In this document: in pieces, positions 61,980-64,000 of the stretch
How positions within the stretch are numbered: position 1 is the first letter of the stretch
Layout of the letters: each line of letters begins with the position of its first letter
NCBI RefSeq assembly: GCF_901933205.1
Contig: NC_044571.1
Coordinates: forward strand, 60,263,994-60,327,993
Reading direction: 5' to 3'
Origin: Camarhynchus parvulus
Taxonomy: Eukaryota > Chordata > Aves > Passeriformes > Thraupidae
DNA length: 64,000 nt
The notes under the pieces: model-generated
The model's database searches: none
Told to the model about the DNA's origin: nothing
Seen by the model: the letters and a program-made list of their open reading frames with translations, nothing else
Position numbers and translations under genes: made by a program

Positions 61980-64000
61980 CTAGTCATCTGGCATTTATCA
62001 GAGCTCTTTAAAGAGATGTATCAGTCTCAGATGCATATGCTATTTATTTTACATGTTAAATGATTAGTAAACTGCAAAAGAGACTCCTCAGTAGGTAGGA
62101 AATGTCAGGAGCAATGTGGCCTTTGCAGAAAGACCTTGAGCTGCATATTGAACAGCAAGGACAGGGAGGTACTGAACAGGTGATGATTGACTGTGTACTC
62201 TCTGCCTGCGGCACCAAATGGGGAAGAGTCTCTGAGGTATACAAAGCAAAACACACAGGCTGTGGTTCTGGCAGCTCCTGACTTCTGAGTGTTCAGGTTC
62301 ACAATCTGCATTGCAATTCACATTAAATTGGTACTGTCCAGGGAGAAAAAGAAGAGAAGACAAAAGTGGACTCTTATCACACTGCATCAGAGAGACACCC
62401 ATGTGGGTCATCAGCAGGGCCAGAATATGTTCAATCTCCTGCTGAGACACGCTGAGCTGAGTTGGTGGCACTCCCAGCAGTGTGTCAGCCTTTCTGTCAG
62501 CCCTACACCCACCACACACGACTGTTCCCTTTGTTCTGGCTTTCCAGCCTGAGCACTAATTTCAAGAGAGGCACTGCGGCGCATCCCCTGCTGCTGCAAT
62601 AACCCCATGGCTGGGCTTTAATGCACCCCTGCCAGCAAAGGGGAGCCTGCGCTGTCACTCTGTGTTAGGAGTATGATCCCAAGCCCAGCCAGTGATTCAG
62701 GCCCCTCAGGGGATGGGAGCAATGAGGTGCCTCTTAATCGGCACATCTCAGCATGTGCAATAGCAGAACTGTAGGCACTAGTATACGTTTCCTGGACATA
62801 ACATTTATGGAGCACGGTTTAAATGGGGATTTGTGGATGACACCCTTGCCTGCAGGAGCTAAATTCAGCCCATAGTGCTCGGGGAGTTATGAGAGGAAAG
62901 AACATTATCTTACATTTACATGATGCAGTGAAGCACCATGCAAAATATCCATCCCATTGGCAAATGTACCAGTTCAGGAATCAGCACAGCTGTACAAGCA
63001 TGGCCCCACACCTTGGCCAGTTAAGCCTGACAAAAAAAGGTAGAGCTAACTTGTTAAATTAGAATCATGCTAAAGGGCATGTGCTCTGTAGGCACAGGAT
63101 TAACCTGAGGCTTAAAACATTGCACTGATGTGGAAGTGGTTCATGAACAATCCTGGATGACCAGTAAAAATCTAAAATTTACTCGAAGACATGCTAATGA
63201 GTGTCATCTTTGTGGAAAACTGACATTTTTTCAAAGGCTTGCTAAGACTATCACTTTCAGACAGATTGTATAAAGGATCTGGGAACCACATCATTAATTC
63301 AATAGAGACTCACTGTCAAATTCTGAGCCTTGGTTTCAAAGCAAGGTGGCAAATAAAGGTGGCAAGAGCATTTCTTCAAAAATTATATTTGATGGACAAT
63401 ATACAACGAAAGTATATTTTTCATGTTTTGTTCTTGGAATGGCTGAAAGATTATGTTGATGATTTTTTTCAAAAGAATTCTGCTTGCCATTCCACATGTA
63501 ATATGCTAAAACTAAATGGTTAAAATTTGGAGAAATTATATACCCACTGAAAACTGAGGCTTATAATTTCAACCATTAAGCAACACTTCTAGGTGATATT
63601 TTCTGCATTACCTATAGTCATGTATCTGATGAAACATTTCAGACAGAGAGGCAAGATTAAAAAAATTCTTACAGCTGTGCTGTGAAGTGCTGCAAAAATA
63701 GTTACAACTAAAACATCCTTTCTTGTGATCACAGAGTTTTTTTAGAGCATACCAAACACTGCTGGAAAAAGAGCCATTCAAAAAGCGATCGTCTTGGTAT
63801 GTGTGTTCTCATATAGAAATAAATTGAAGGCAATACCACCTATGCAGCAGTGACAAGTTAATTCAATTTCCATCTCAAAATCAGGTAAAGTGTATCTCAT
63901 TTGTTACCATGGATACAAGACATTATTTCCATTTGTTTGAGATCTCACAGTGGGTATGAAATTAAACTGTGACACAGTTTTATGGAGGAAGTTGACTAAA

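Larger units (their letters stand above)
51750..64000 (-). other. ENOX1: ENOX1 intron, partial (at least 12.2 kb)
   Basis: This is sequence upstream of the QLLSIQEELNN exon to the window end. I searched the minus strand for the expected preceding exon (family blocks such as SLRWQLDAYRNEVELL) and did not find it, so the interval is interpreted as a single partial intron. It contains CR1 fragments (58518-58700, 61732-61979), T-rich repeats and otherwise unclassified sequence. Confidence 0.7.

Noticed and set aside
1..64000. CRISPR array, bacterial operon, prophage or tRNA/rRNA genes
   Set aside because: No regularly spaced repeats, ribosome-binding-site-preceded gene runs, tRNA cloverleaf or rRNA blocks were seen; the sequence is vertebrate in character.

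Overview
This is a vertebrate nuclear window, almost certainly from a bird or close sauropsid relative. It is AT-rich and mostly non-coding, and its recognisable interspersed repeats are CR1-type LINE remnants (about 203-278, 21846-22058, 36453-36560, 39713-40375, 58518-58700 and 61732-61979). Their sparseness fits an avian genome better than a mammalian one. No bacterial-style gene organisation is present. Nearly all open frames of 60-176 codons lack splice context or recognisable domains and look like chance frames.

The one gene I can support is ENOX1 (ecto-NOX disulfide-thiol exchanger 1), on the minus strand and represented by its 3' end. Five consecutive coding exons can be read with intact splice sites and compatible phases: 51642-51749 (36 codons, coiled coil), 46989-47045 (19 codons, short linker), 30607-30709 (34 codons plus 1 nt), 27554-27639 (2 nt plus 28 codons) and the terminal exon (coding 24419-24550, 43 codons plus stop). 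Joined, they give the last 161 residues of the protein, in the order expected for the ENOX family. The next upstream exon and the N-terminal RRM exons were not found and should lie beyond position 64000.

Layout: 1 to about 23600 is intergenic DNA downstream of ENOX1. It holds CR1 scraps, a long pure GATA microsatellite (12838-12955) and a CpG-retaining segment near 19080-19350. About 23600-24418 is the probable 3' UTR, with poly(A) signals and a Pumilio-type site. 24551-51641 contains the last four introns (3.0, 3.0, 16.3 and 4.6 kb). The 16.3 kb intron carries a long CR1 copy, a CpG cluster beside it and an LTR-like block with a (TG)20 tract. 51750-64000 is part of a further intron, with two CR1 pieces and poly-T-rich duplications.

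I found no convincing novel multi-gene system. The most useful results are the exon-level ENOX1 model (including a fast-diverging 57-nt exon), the CpG-rich islets in otherwise CpG-poor DNA, and the LTR-like block. Family comparisons come from memory, because no search could be run.
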